DNA from: an uncultured Ruminococcus sp.
Lineage (GTDB): Bacteria > Bacillota > Clostridia > Oscillospirales > Ruminococcaceae
Assembly: GCA_947629455.1 (NCBI GenBank)
Contig: CANRDT010000007.1
Coordinates: 1-64,000 of the forward strand
Direction: 5' to 3'
DNA: 64,000 nt
Every line of letters starts with the position of its first letter. The first letter of the stretch is position 1. Shown here one piece after another: positions 52,201 to 61,424 of this stretch. The notes under the pieces were generated by a model. It saw only the letters and a program-made list of their open reading frames with translations, did not search any database and was not told the origin of the DNA. The translations under genes were made by a program, and so were the position numbers.

Positions 52201-53259
52201 TCAGTTATCGAGCGACATAGCCTGCGCGGCAGCCTGCTCGAGAACCGTTATTCCTCCGCCCTTGCCTGTGTAGGAGGTTTTCATTTTCAGATCGGCGGCG
52301 CTGAATATCCCGAGCGTTTTTCTCAGCCGCTCCTGCGAGATGTTCGCACATTCCGAAAAAGCGTTGCGGACTGCAAATGCGCGGTTGGCAGGATACTTAA
52401 AATCCTCCGCACATTCCTTTTCCGAATGTCCCGACGCCCTTGCAAGCTTCGCCCGATAGAGGTCGTTGAGCGAAAACGCGATCACCGAAAGTATCTCGAA
52501 CGCCTCGTAATTCTGATCCGCCAGCTCCTTTATCCTCGCAAAGACAAACTCCGCGTTCCCTCTGAGGATATTCAGCGCGAGCGCGTATCCGTCCGACTCC
52601 ACCCTCTTTACGCAAAGAGCGTCTATATCCGCCCTTGTGACCGTCCTGCCGGCAGCGTAGGCTTTCAGCTTTTGCAGCTCGTTATTCACATAAGACGTAT
52701 CGCACAGGCAGTATTCGGCAAGATATTTCGCGTCCTGCGGAGAAATGTCACAGCCTGCTTTTTTAAGAGTTTCCGCAATGCTTTTCGCCATATCCGCAGA
52801 ACGTTTGTAGGCAAATTCGCAGACCGCGCCCGTCTTTGTGCAAAATTCGCAGAACCTGCGGTTTTTGTCGGTAAGCGATCTTTTTGTTTTGTAGATACCC
52901 TCCCCTGCGGCGTTTATTATCACCGTGGTGGAGGGGGATATATCCGAAAGAATGGTTTTCAGATCTTTTCCGTCCGACTGTGAGAGCTGATCCATATTCA
53001 GTCCGTCTATCACGACAAGCACTCTCTGCGCCATAAACGGCAGAGCCTGACAAGCGTCCGCAAGTCCCTCTATATCAAGCTTTGCGCCGTCGAATTTATG
53101 CATATTCATCAGCCTGTCGTCCGACGGGCAGAGCTTGTCCGCCAGCTTTGAGGAAAAGACCTCGGCTGCGCCCTTGTCGCGTCCGTAAAAGTAATACAGA
53201 CGTTCGGGCTCTCCTGCGCGTATCTTTTTTGAAAGCTCGCTAACGCTCATTAAAGGCAT
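52201..53259 (-). CDS. holA: DNA polymerase III delta subunit
   Basis: 352 residues, AAA+-like clamp-loader subunit: RLYYFYGRDKGAAEVFSSKL, MAQRVLVVIDGL, and the C-terminal collar (about 210-340). Delta opens the sliding clamp. Its first 20 nt overlap the end of comEC, a common gene order in Firmicutes (comEC-holA). Confidence 0.93.
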   Translation of the reverse strand: MPLMSVSELSKKIRAGEPERLYYFYGRDKGAAEVFSSKLADKLCPSDDRLMNMHKFDGAKLDIEGLADACQALPFMAQRVLVVIDGLNMDQLSQSDGKDLKTILSDISPSTTVIINAAGEGIYKTKRSLTDKNRRFCEFCTKTGAVCEFAYKRSADMAKSIAETLKKAGCDISPQDAKYLAEYCLCDTSYVNNELQKLKAYAAGRTVTRADIDALCVKRVESDGYALALNILRGNAEFVFARIKELADQNYEAFEILSVIAFSLNDLYRAKLARASGHSEKECAEDFKYPANRAFAVRNAFSECANISQERLRKTLGIFSAADLKMKTSYTGKGGGITVLEQAAAQAMSLDN

Positions 53260-55204
53260 AGTCGGTACTCCTTACTTCATATTCTCGATCTTTTACGATT
53301 ATCACTGCCGGATATTCCGTCAGCTGCGCCGCCTTTCCGTCAGGAGTATAAAGGCAGCCGTCTTTTATCAGAAATTCCGCGCCGTCCGTTTCTATAGCAA
53401 CGCCGCCGTCACGTTCCATACAGTAGTCATACCCCGGTATCGGTTCTCCCTCCTGCGGCAGCGGCTGATATTCCTGCGGTTTGGGATATATCCCGTTATC
53501 CGTTACCGCTCTTGTGAAATAAAAGTTTTCGCTTATGTAGACGCAGTTTATTCGGTCTATCCCCCTGCGCGAGATGAGTTTTTGCAGCCGATAGACGCTA
53601 TCGCCACAGTCCCCTTCGTCAATAATTATCGCCTGTCCGCCGCGGCAGACGACCGCCGTACAGCTTGCGTCATCTCCCGGCAGCAGAAAAATATACGTCT
53701 TGTCCCGTTCGCTTGTCCTGACCAGAGCTATCCCGAGATACAGTCCGATCAGAGCGGAAACGGCGGTTATCAGGAACATTTTCAGACGGCGGCTGCGTAT
53801 CGCAAAAAATATCCCGATCCAGACAAATATGGGTACGATCGCCGCCGCAAAGCAGTATCTACCCGGTATCACCGCAAACGGCAGCTCTGCAAAAGCGCAG
53901 GAAATTTTTATGGCTATGTCGGCAAGCGCTGCGCATATCCGCAGAAGAAATTCCGAGAAAAAGCCGCCGAAACTGCCGACGAGCGCACCAGGCAGTGCAA
54001 ACAGGAGCGCGGAAGAGCAAAACGGAGAAACGATAGTGTTTGTCAGCGGCGAGATCACCGATACGGAATCAAAGAACAAAGCGCAGAAGGGCATAACGAC
54101 AAACATTATCGCAAGCGGAGATACCGCCTGATCTATGAGAGATGAGAATTTCATATCCTCCGACAATTCCCTCAGACGCGGACAGATAAACCCCACCGCG
54201 AACGCCGCCGAAAATGACAGCAAAAAAGAGGGACTTATCGCGGCGAAAGGGTTTGCCACGCCAGTTATCAGAATACACGCGCCGAGAGAATTAAGGCAGG
54301 CGGTCTTTCTGCCTACCGCAGCGGCGGCATAGCTGAGGATAAGCATTATCCCTGCCCTTACCACCGACAGCGAAAACCCCGAAAATCCCATAAAAGCAAG
54401 TATGAGCGCGGACATAACGACCAGCCGCAGCCTGCGCGGAAGCTTTCCGGTGAACAGCTCCGCAAACGCCGCAAGTACAGAAAGGTGAAGTCCCGAAACG
54501 GCGAACATATGTCCTATTCCGCTGCGGTAAAGCTGAGTTTTCAAAGACTGCGAAAGCTTAGTCTTATCTCCGCAGACGAGAGCGACAAGAAACCCTCCCG
54601 TGTTTTTATCCGTATAATCGAGAATGTTACGGCGGACTCTGTCCCTCAGCCGCATTGCCGCGCGCATAAGAGGATTTTTGCAGCCGTTGAGATCTGTTAC
54701 CTCGGCAGCGCCCCTGCCGCGTATAAACGTCCCGTCCGTAAGACCTATCTCCGCCGCAGGATAATCGGGACTGTCGGTTATTTTCTCCACTAAGCCTACG
54801 ACCTCCACCTCCTGATAGTAGGAGGGAATGAAGTTGTCGGTATAAAAGGATATTTTAGAGGTAACGCCGCCGTTTATACGTCCCTTTACCTCTATCGTAT
54901 ACGAATCGTCCCCGTTATAATAAAAATCGGTCACCGCGCCTCTGACAGCAACGGTCTGACCGCTGTAGGCGATGACTTTCTCATAATTAAAATGGGCGTA
55001 AGCTCCCGCGCATAAAAGCCCTGCCGCAGCAAACGCTCCCACCGTAAGGACATACGCCCGAATTCTTTTTATAAAGACCGCGGATACAAGGCACAAAACC
55101 GCGTCCGCAGCAAGCAGAGCCGCCGCGCTTTTTCCCATATCAAGACAGAAAAGCCACAGACCTGACAGGAAAGAAAATCCTGCCCACGCAAGCTTGGCGG
55201 TCAC
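53240..55204 (-). CDS. comEC: ComEC/Rec2-family DNA uptake channel
   Basis: 654 residues. N-terminal membrane and OB-like region (about 1-180), Competence domain with GIGHMFAVSGLHLSVLAAFA and several helices (about 210-480), and a shortened C-terminal metallo-beta-lactamase-like region. The HxHxDH metal motif of that domain is absent (VYISENFYFTRAVT at the expected place). ComEC carries single-stranded DNA through the membrane during transformation. No other competence genes are in the window. Confidence 0.9.
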   Translation of the reverse strand: MTAKLAWAGFSFLSGLWLFCLDMGKSAAALLAADAVLCLVSAVFIKRIRAYVLTVGAFAAAGLLCAGAYAHFNYEKVIAYSGQTVAVRGAVTDFYYNGDDSYTIEVKGRINGGVTSKISFYTDNFIPSYYQEVEVVGLVEKITDSPDYPAAEIGLTDGTFIRGRGAAEVTDLNGCKNPLMRAAMRLRDRVRRNILDYTDKNTGGFLVALVCGDKTKLSQSLKTQLYRSGIGHMFAVSGLHLSVLAAFAELFTGKLPRRLRLVVMSALILAFMGFSGFSLSVVRAGIMLILSYAAAAVGRKTACLNSLGACILITGVANPFAAISPSFLLSFSAAFAVGFICPRLRELSEDMKFSSLIDQAVSPLAIMFVVMPFCALFFDSVSVISPLTNTIVSPFCSSALLFALPGALVGSFGGFFSEFLLRICAALADIAIKISCAFAELPFAVIPGRYCFAAAIVPIFVWIGIFFAIRSRRLKMFLITAVSALIGLYLGIALVRTSERDKTYIFLLPGDDASCTAVVCRGGQAIIIDEGDCGDSVYRLQKLISRRGIDRINCVYISENFYFTRAVTDNGIYPKPQEYQPLPQEGEPIPGYDYCMERDGGVAIETDGAEFLIKDGCLYTPDGKAAQLTEYPAVIIVKDREYEVRSTDYAFNER

Positions 55205-55216
55205 GGTGCTTTGCCG

Positions 55217-55558
55217 TCAGCCGGCAGGCCATTCCAACGGACGTCCGGCAAGCAGGTGAAAATGTATATGAAAAACGCTTTGTCCTGCCAGTTCGCCGCA
55301 GTTGGAAACTACGCGGAAACCGTCCTTTAAGTCAAGCTTTTCGGCAAGCTGCGCGATCACTTCATAGATGTGCGCGATCACCGCGCTGTTCTCCTTTGTC
55401 ACCTCGTCGAGCTTTGAGATATGCTCCTTGGGAATAAGAAGATAGTGTATCGGAGCGGTCGGGTTGATGTCCGCAAAGACATAAACGCTGTCGTCCTCAT
55501 ATATTTTGGTCGAGGGGATCTCTCCCTTTACGATCTTACAGAAAAGACAGTCAGCCAT
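55217..55558 (-). CDS. hinT: HIT-family nucleotide hydrolase (HinT)
   Basis: 113 residues, MADCLFCKIVKGEIPSTKIY with Cys pair and the triad HIHFHLLAG. It hydrolyses adenosine phosphoramidates, including aminoacyl adenylates; standing right after alaS fits that substrate. RBS AGGGGAGG. Confidence 0.96.
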   Translation of the reverse strand: MADCLFCKIVKGEIPSTKIYEDDSVYVFADINPTAPIHYLLIPKEHISKLDEVTKENSAVIAHIYEVIAQLAEKLDLKDGFRVVSNCGELAGQSVFHIHFHLLAGRPLEWPAG

Positions 55559-55583
55559 TTTTAAAAACCTCCCCTGATGTGAT

Positions 55584-58244
55584 TTACTTTATAAACTCTT
55601 TCGCGATAGCGGCAGCCTGAGCGAGAGCATCGTCAAGCTTTGAAAGGTCGCCCACTCCTGCCATAGCGGAATCGGGACGTCCGCCGCCCTTGCCGCCTGT
55701 TACCGCCGCGATTTTTCCTACGATTTTTCCGGCGTGTACGCCCTTTGCGAGAGCGTCCTTTCCTGCGACTGCGGTGAGATTTCCCCTGCCGCCGTCCACT
55801 CCTGCGATGACAGCCAGAACGTCGCTCTGCGCGGCTTTGATCTCGTCGCCCATTTTTCTGAGCATATCAGGCTTTATTCCGTCTATCTTAGCGGTGATAA
55901 GTCTTACTCCGCCTATATCCTGCGCATTTTCGGCAAGCGACTTGGTGCGCATATTTGAAAGGGCGCTTTGCAGCGAATCCCTCTCCTTTTCGAGAGCTTT
56001 TATTTCCTGCATTACCTGAACGCACTTCGCAGGCAGCTCTGCGGCGTTTCCTGCCTTAACGGCTGCCGCCGACCTGTTTATGATGTCCTCGCTGCGGTCT
56101 AAGAGTTCAAGCACGCCCGTACCCGTTACCGCCTCGATACGTCTTACGCCGGAGGCTACCGAGCTTTCGGAAACTATTTTGAAAAGCCCGATCTTTGCGG
56201 TGTTGTCAAGATGAGTTCCTCCGCAGAATTCGATAGACGCGGTATCTTCCGCGCTGCCCATCGTGACTACTCTTACCGTTTCGCCGTACTTTTCGCCGAA
56301 CAGCGCCATTGCGCCGAGTTTCTGCGCCTCGGCGATCGGCATTTCCTTTACGGTTATATCGAGCGCTTTCAGTATATATGAATTTACAAGCGATTCTACC
56401 TTTTCTTTCTCCTCCGCGGTCATTGCATTGAAGTGTGAGAAGTCAAATCTCAGTCTTTCGCTGTCAACAAGCTGTCCTGCCTGATGAACGTGTTCTCCGA
56501 GGACTTTCCTCAGCGCCGCCTGAAGTAAGTGAGCGCAGGAATGGTTTCTCATAGTGGACATACGCAGCTGTGCGTCTACCGCAAAATGCGCCTGCTGACC
56601 GACGGCAACGCCGCCCTCTTCAACGACGACTTTGTGCGCAAATTTTCCGGCAGTGACTTTCTGTACGTCCAGAACGCGGCATTTTCCGCTGACTGTGGTT
56701 ATCACGCCGCGGTCGCCTGCCTGTCCGCCGCTTTCCGCGTAAAAAGGCGTTTTTGACGAAACGATGTAGTATTCTTTACCGTCGCATCCGGCGTTTTCGA
56801 CCAGTTCATCTTCCGTGGCGATATATCCTATCTCGCAGTCGTCCTCGAGTCTGTCGTAGCCGGTAAACCGGGTATGGAAAGTCTTGTCCATTTTCAGAAA
56901 GACGGTATCGTCCGCGCCCATATACTTAGAACCGCCCCTTGCGGTCCTTGCAGTCTCGCGCTGTTTTTCGTAAGCGGCTCTGTAGCCCTCCTCATCGCAG
57001 GAAAGACCCTTTTCCTGAAGTATCTCGCGCGTCAGGTCGATAGGGAATCCGTAGGTATCCGAAAGTCTGAAACAGGACTCGCCGTCAAGTATCTTTTCGC
57101 CGCTTTCGAGCAGTTTTGCGGTATACTCTTCAAGTATCTTCATTCCCCTGTCGATAGTGCGGTTGAAGTTTTCCTCCTCGGTGGAGAGCAATTTTACTAT
57201 ATAGTCGTACTTTTCGTCCAGTTCGGGATATTCTCCCTTTGAATTATCCACGACCGTGCGGACTATATCTTTCAGGAACGGTCTGTCTATACCGAGCAGC
57301 TTGCCATGGCGCACCGCTCTCCTGATAAGGCGGCGCATAACGTAACCCCTGCCCTCGTTTGAGGGGAGTATTCCGTCGCTTGCCATAAATGTCACCGAGC
57401 GGATATGGTCGGTGATAACTCTTATGGAAATATCCTTTTTGCGATCTTTTCCGTAATCCGCTCCGGCGATCATGCAGACGTGGTCGCGTATCGCCTTTAT
57501 CGTATCCACATCGAAAATGGAATCGACTCCCTGCATCATAGCGGCAAGTCTTTCAAGTCCCATTCCCGTATCTATATTTTTCTGTTTAAGTTCCGTATAA
57601 GTACCGTCTTCGTGGCGGTCAAACTGTGTGAACACCAGATTCCAGAATTCCATATATCTGTCGCAGTCGCAGCCGACCGTACAATCCGGCTTGCCGCAGC
57701 CGTATTCCTCGCCGCGGTCGTAATAAATTTCCGAGCAGGGACCGCACGGACCGTCGATACCGGCTTCCCAGAAATTATCCTCTTTGCCCATACGGAATAT
57801 CCTGTCCATAGGCAGACCTATATCTTCGTGCCAGATCTTTTCCGCCTCGTCGTCCTCCTCATAGACGGAAACGTAAAGCCTGTCCGTTGGTATTTCAAGG
57901 ATCTTCGTCACATATTCCCAAGCCCATTCGATAGCTTCCTTTTTAAAATATTCGCCGAACGACCAGTTGCCGAGCATTTCAAAGAATGTTCCGTGACGTG
58001 CGGTCACGCCTACGTTTTCTATATCGCCCGTGCGGATACACTTCTGGCAGTCGGTCATTCTCACGCACGGAGGAACGTCCTGTCCGGTAAAGTAAGGTTT
58101 CAGCGGTGCCATACCTGCATTTATGAGCAACAGGCTGTTATCGTTCTGCGGAACAAGAGGGTAGCTTTTTATTCTGAGATGTCCCTTGCTTTCAAAAAAT
58201 TCAAGATAAGATTCTCTCAGTTCGTTAAGGCCCGTCCATTTCAT
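55584..58244 (-). CDS. alaS: Alanyl-tRNA synthetase
   Basis: 886 residues, full length: class II catalytic domain (MKWTGLNELRESYLEFFESK), tRNA-recognition helices, editing domain with HSCAHLLQAALRKVLGEHVH and the distal CGGTHLD zinc motif, and a C-terminal C-Ala domain (GGGRPDSAMAG). ATG 58244 is the family start; a TTG three codons upstream is also possible, as AAAGGATG is nearer to it. First gene of the seven-gene operon. Confidence 0.97.
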   Translation of the reverse strand: MKWTGLNELRESYLEFFESKGHLRIKSYPLVPQNDNSLLLINAGMAPLKPYFTGQDVPPCVRMTDCQKCIRTGDIENVGVTARHGTFFEMLGNWSFGEYFKKEAIEWAWEYVTKILEIPTDRLYVSVYEEDDEAEKIWHEDIGLPMDRIFRMGKEDNFWEAGIDGPCGPCSEIYYDRGEEYGCGKPDCTVGCDCDRYMEFWNLVFTQFDRHEDGTYTELKQKNIDTGMGLERLAAMMQGVDSIFDVDTIKAIRDHVCMIAGADYGKDRKKDISIRVITDHIRSVTFMASDGILPSNEGRGYVMRRLIRRAVRHGKLLGIDRPFLKDIVRTVVDNSKGEYPELDEKYDYIVKLLSTEEENFNRTIDRGMKILEEYTAKLLESGEKILDGESCFRLSDTYGFPIDLTREILQEKGLSCDEEGYRAAYEKQRETARTARGGSKYMGADDTVFLKMDKTFHTRFTGYDRLEDDCEIGYIATEDELVENAGCDGKEYYIVSSKTPFYAESGGQAGDRGVITTVSGKCRVLDVQKVTAGKFAHKVVVEEGGVAVGQQAHFAVDAQLRMSTMRNHSCAHLLQAALRKVLGEHVHQAGQLVDSERLRFDFSHFNAMTAEEKEKVESLVNSYILKALDITVKEMPIAEAQKLGAMALFGEKYGETVRVVTMGSAEDTASIEFCGGTHLDNTAKIGLFKIVSESSVASGVRRIEAVTGTGVLELLDRSEDIINRSAAAVKAGNAAELPAKCVQVMQEIKALEKERDSLQSALSNMRTKSLAENAQDIGGVRLITAKIDGIKPDMLRKMGDEIKAAQSDVLAVIAGVDGGRGNLTAVAGKDALAKGVHAGKIVGKIAAVTGGKGGGRPDSAMAGVGDLSKLDDALAQAAAIAKEFIK

Positions 58245-58303
58245 GGTATTCAAAACATCCTTTCAGCGCAGACAGCCGTTTTCTATAGCCGTCCACACAA
58301 CTT

Positions 58304-58332
58304 ATTTTACAACTATTTATAAAAATTGTCAA
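58304..58332 (-). promoter_or_regulatory. alaS operon promoter
   Basis: Minus strand TTGACA (58332-58327), 17-bp spacer, TAAAAT (58309-58304). The leader is only about 50 nt, so there is no T-box. Confidence 0.85.
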
Positions 58333-58423
58333 GAGGGATTTTAAAAAACGGATATTTTTTTTGGCATATCTCACCAAATGGGCTGGAGGAGAATATACAT
58401 TAAAAGTTATTTTCCTCCGCCGC

Positions 58424-58738
58424 AAGCGGCGGAGAGGAACCTCGTGCCGCCAAAACTCAGGGGACGCCCTTCTTGCAGGTCGTCCCCTCTTTCAAAACAG
58501 TCCACCGGACTGTTTTGAAATTCACCCCTTGCGGACGCAGGCGGCAGGGGCTTTCGCCGTCTGCGGACGGCGACGATGGGCTCTGCCCCTCGACCCCGCA
58601 AGCCTTTTTGAGGAAAAGGCTTGATCGAAAACCTTTTTAATTTACCAACTTCATTTTCAACGTAAGTGCAGAGCGTGAAATCAGCCTGCGGAGAACAGCT
58701 TTCAGAAAAGCCGATCTATATCTTAAAAATTGATTTCC
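58424..58738 (+). repeat. Family P hairpin-chain repeat, copy 5, with family A right end
   Basis: Complete hairpin chain and GAGCGTGAAATCA box (58424-58693), then AAAAATTGATTTCC (58725-58738), the right terminal repeat of family A. A shortened left family A piece (AAAAGTTATTTTCCTCCGCC) precedes it. It ends 11 nt before the -35 box of the next gene. Confidence 0.8.
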
Positions 58739-58748
58739 GCTAACTCTC

Positions 58749-58777
58749 TTGCAATTAGTAAAAATATATGTTATAAT
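58749..58777 (+). promoter_or_regulatory. Promoter of the CbiB-like gene
   Basis: TTGCAA (58749-58754), 17-bp spacer, TATAAT (58772-58777). Confidence 0.85.
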
Positions 58778-58844
58778 GTACAAGACATATTATGCTTTAC
58801 GCATTACGCATTTTTGAAATACCACGACTGAAAGGATCTTACAT

Positions 58845-59795
58845 ATGATAATAAATACCCTTGCCGCAATGTGCGCAGGTTTTGTCTTGAATATCATACT
58901 GAACGAACCGCCGGGGATACTCTCCCCCGAAAAACTGATCGGCTCTTTTGTCAGAAAAATAAAGATCTCTCTCGAACGCTTTTATGAAGAGACCCCCGAG
59001 GCAAGAAAAATGGCAGGCAGGGTAGCCGTGCTGTTCACACTGATAATCTTTGCAGGCATACCCCTCGCGCTTATGATGATCGCCTACAAGCTGCACCCTC
59101 TCGCAGGAGTTATCGTGGATTCGTTATTCTGCTGGGCGGCGTTTTCGGTAAGATCGGCAAGGGATAACGTAAGTCAGGCTTTCCGCGGAATACGCTCGGG
59201 AAATTTCCTGCGCACCAAAAAGGCTGTACTTGATCTGTCCGGAAAAAATTCCGCCGCAAAAGAACGCGGCGATCTGATAAGCGAATCCGTGGAATGTGCC
59301 GCAGATGCCGCCGCGGAACGCTGTACCGCTCCGCTTTTCTTCTGTGCGATAGCAGGCGGTTTCGGAGGAATGTTCTACCGCTGCGTTTCGATCCTCCACC
59401 GCACTCTCTCCCCTGCGCAGGACGATTTTTCACTGCCTGCCCGCGATCTGTGGAAAGTACTTACTTTTCTGCCCTCTCTCATCTGCGCCGCCGCAATACG
59501 GGCAGACGCCGCTTTCCTTAAACTGGACAGCAAAAACAGCAAATTTATCTGCAAACGCGACCGTAAAAAAATAAAACCTGCCGGTATCTCCGACTGCCGT
59601 TGCTCCATGGCAGGCGCACTCGGTATCTCCTTGGTGGACGGCGTGACCGGCGTTTCAGTCGGCGAACAGTTAAAGGAATATTCCCACAACGACGTATATT
59701 GGGCAAATCAGCTTATGTACGGCTCGACGTTTATTGATCTGCTTATATTCTCCGCGCTGAGGATACTTGTTTATGTAATTATTGCGATCTTCTGA
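58845..59795 (+). CDS. CbiB/CobD-family membrane protein with diverged motifs
   Basis: 316 residues with about five membrane helices. The overall plan follows adenosylcobinamide-phosphate synthase (SARDNVSQAFRGIRSGNFLR, ESVECAADAAAERCTAPLFF, LSLVDGVTG-like C-terminal end), but conserved motifs are altered: the usual AENxxDG reads ADAAAER (153-159), NTLDSM reads SILHRT (182-187), and the N-terminal GDPxxxxHPV block reads NEPPGILSPE. CbiB joins aminopropanol phosphate to cobyric acid. A reduced or changed activity is likely. RBS AAAGGA. Confidence 0.7.
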   Translation: MIINTLAAMCAGFVLNIILNEPPGILSPEKLIGSFVRKIKISLERFYEETPEARKMAGRVAVLFTLIIFAGIPLALMMIAYKLHPLAGVIVDSLFCWAAFSVRSARDNVSQAFRGIRSGNFLRTKKAVLDLSGKNSAAKERGDLISESVECAADAAAERCTAPLFFCAIAGGFGGMFYRCVSILHRTLSPAQDDFSLPARDLWKVLTFLPSLICAAAIRADAAFLKLDSKNSKFICKRDRKKIKPAGISDCRCSMAGALGISLVDGVTGVSVGEQLKEYSHNDVYWANQLMYGSTFIDLLIFSALRILVYVIIAIF

Positions 59796-60043
59796 CGGGG
59801 TATTCTTAATATTCGGGGTATTCGGGATATTGTACTTTCGGGCGGTAAACGGCTCATACCGTTGCCGCCGCATTATTTATACTGTTTTTTCCCACTTTGG
59901 TAAGAAAAAAAGTATATATAAAATTTTTATCGGATACGGTAACGTTTCCACGTTAAATTGCAGTTGTGACAACGCAGCTCGGAATTTCAAAAACTTAAAA
60001 ATTCGGATATTTTTTAAAATTTAAAAATACGGAGGGAGAATTT

Positions 60044-60559
60044 ATGATACACTGCTACTGCGGCGACGGAAAAGGCAAAACTACAGCCGCTATGGGGCTT
60101 GCGCTCAGATACTGCGGCTCTGGGGGCAGAGTACTGATAGTCCAGTTCCTCAAAGGAAGTGAAAGCTGCGAGATCTATCCTCTGCAAAAGCTGGATAATA
60201 TACAGGTACTGCGGCTCTCCCGCGATATGGGATTCACTTTTTCTATGGATAAAGATACTCTCGCAGCCTGCCGCGCAGAACACGACGAAATGCTCGCACA
60301 AGCCTGCAAGTTCGCATTCTCCGGCTCTCCGGGTATGCTTATTCTCGACGAGGTCACTTACCCTTATAATATGGGTCTGCTCGACCGCACTTCCCTTGAA
60401 AAACTTATTACCTCTATCCCTCCTGATGTCGAACTTGTCCTCACAGGCAGAGACCCTGCACCGCTTTTCCTCGATAATGCTGATTATATCAGCCAGATCA
60501 ATAACCTTAAACACCCTTTCGATAAATCTATCCCACCCCGCCGCGGTGTGGAATTTTGA
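60044..60559 (+). CDS. cobA: Cob(I)alamin adenosyltransferase (CobA/BtuR type)
   Basis: 171 residues. P-loop CGDGKGKTTAAMGLALRYCG (6-25), VLIVQFLKGSESCEI and MLILDEVTYPYNMGLL with Walker B; typical CobA/CobO length. It adds the adenosyl group to cobalamin or corrinoid precursors. AGGGAG precedes the ATG. The 248 nt between this and the CbiB-like gene are A+T-rich with no clear promoter or riboswitch. Confidence 0.94.
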   Translation: MIHCYCGDGKGKTTAAMGLALRYCGSGGRVLIVQFLKGSESCEIYPLQKLDNIQVLRLSRDMGFTFSMDKDTLAACRAEHDEMLAQACKFAFSGSPGMLILDEVTYPYNMGLLDRTSLEKLITSIPPDVELVLTGRDPAPLFLDNADYISQINNLKHPFDKSIPPRRGVEF

Positions 60560-60587
60560 GATTTTTAACATATAGCTTCCCCTTTTC

Positions 60588-61083
60588 GGGGGAAAACCCT
60601 TTTGAAAAAGGGTTATCCCCCGAGCCCCTTTCCTAAAACTTTCAATGATTTTTGCGATGGACGGCAAAGTCTTTGAAATGCGTATCAAATAAAATTCACA
60701 ATGCTTGAAAAATTACACCGTCCATCGCAAAAATGACTAAAGCTTTGAGAAGAGATTCAAGAAACAATTCTTTCCAAGAAGATTTCTCCCAAAGAGGGGA
60801 AAATACATCTCAAAAAGTAAAAATGCCGTACAATTTGACGTAATGTACGGCTATTTTTTCGTGTTTCCTCTTTTTTTGAGGGACTTTTTTGAAAAATGTT
60901 TTTCCTCTGAACTTCCCTCACCGAGGGATTCTGACCATTTTTTGCGAGGGGTAATAGAACCGATAAAAGCTATTTCTTAACGTGCTGATTAATCTTCACG
61001 CGAACATTGCCCCTCGCAAAAAATCATCAAAAGTCTTTGTAAGGGGGTTCGGGGGAGAAACTTTCTTCAGAAAGTTTTCCCCC
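60588..61083. repeat. Family T structured repeat, locus 7 (double, convergent)
   Basis: Cores 60654-60728 (GCGATGGACGG) and 60944-61017 (GCGAGGGGTAA); the second is identical to that of locus 6 and the first nearly so. Central hairpin GCCGTACA/TGTACGGC (60825-60851). Left arm uninterrupted. Between convergent transcripts. Confidence 0.85.
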
Positions 61084-61099
61084 GAGAAAGAGGTAAACA

Positions 61100-61135
61100 T
61101 ACAAAAAATCCGTTCTCACGAAAGGAGAACGGATA
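61100..61135 (-). terminator. Terminator of the 6S-like RNA
   Basis: Minus strand ATCCGTTCTC-CTTTC-GTGAGAACGGAT followed by TTTTTTG. Confidence 0.85.
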
Positions 61136-61136
61136 T

Positions 61137-61306
61137 AATCATCAAACAACCGCCTTGCCGTCGTACAGCGAATAAAACCCGCACTAAGCAGGTGGGTACC
61201 AGCCCTAAGTTTCACGCTCCCTTCGTCCGCGTTATCCGAAGCGCCTGAGCGGTTCGGGGCGGGAGGTCTGCAATCCGCTTTCGGAGCGAAGTTCCCTTAA
61301 AAAATG
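61137..61306 (-). ncRNA. ssrS: Probable 6S RNA
   Basis: Minus strand transcript with a -10 box TATAAT (61318-61313) just upstream and a terminator just downstream. The apical hairpin CTTCG-GATAACGCGGA-CGAAG and the segment GGGCTGGTACCCACCTGCTT followed by GCGGGTTTTATTCGC resemble Firmicutes 6S RNA as I remember it, and CCCGC/GCGGG can close the central bubble. 6S RNA traps sigma-A RNA polymerase in stationary phase. No covariance search was possible. Confidence 0.6.
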
Positions 61307-61424
61307 TGTTGGATTATAATAACTATACTTGCTCGAACAAGGCAGTAAAGATACTGACATTACGTGCCATTACTGATAGTATACCACAGATCACGAAAAA
61401 AATCAATTATGTTCCTACAAAATT

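Noticed and set aside
57405-58322. Plus-strand frame of 305 codons
   Set aside because: Antisense to alaS.
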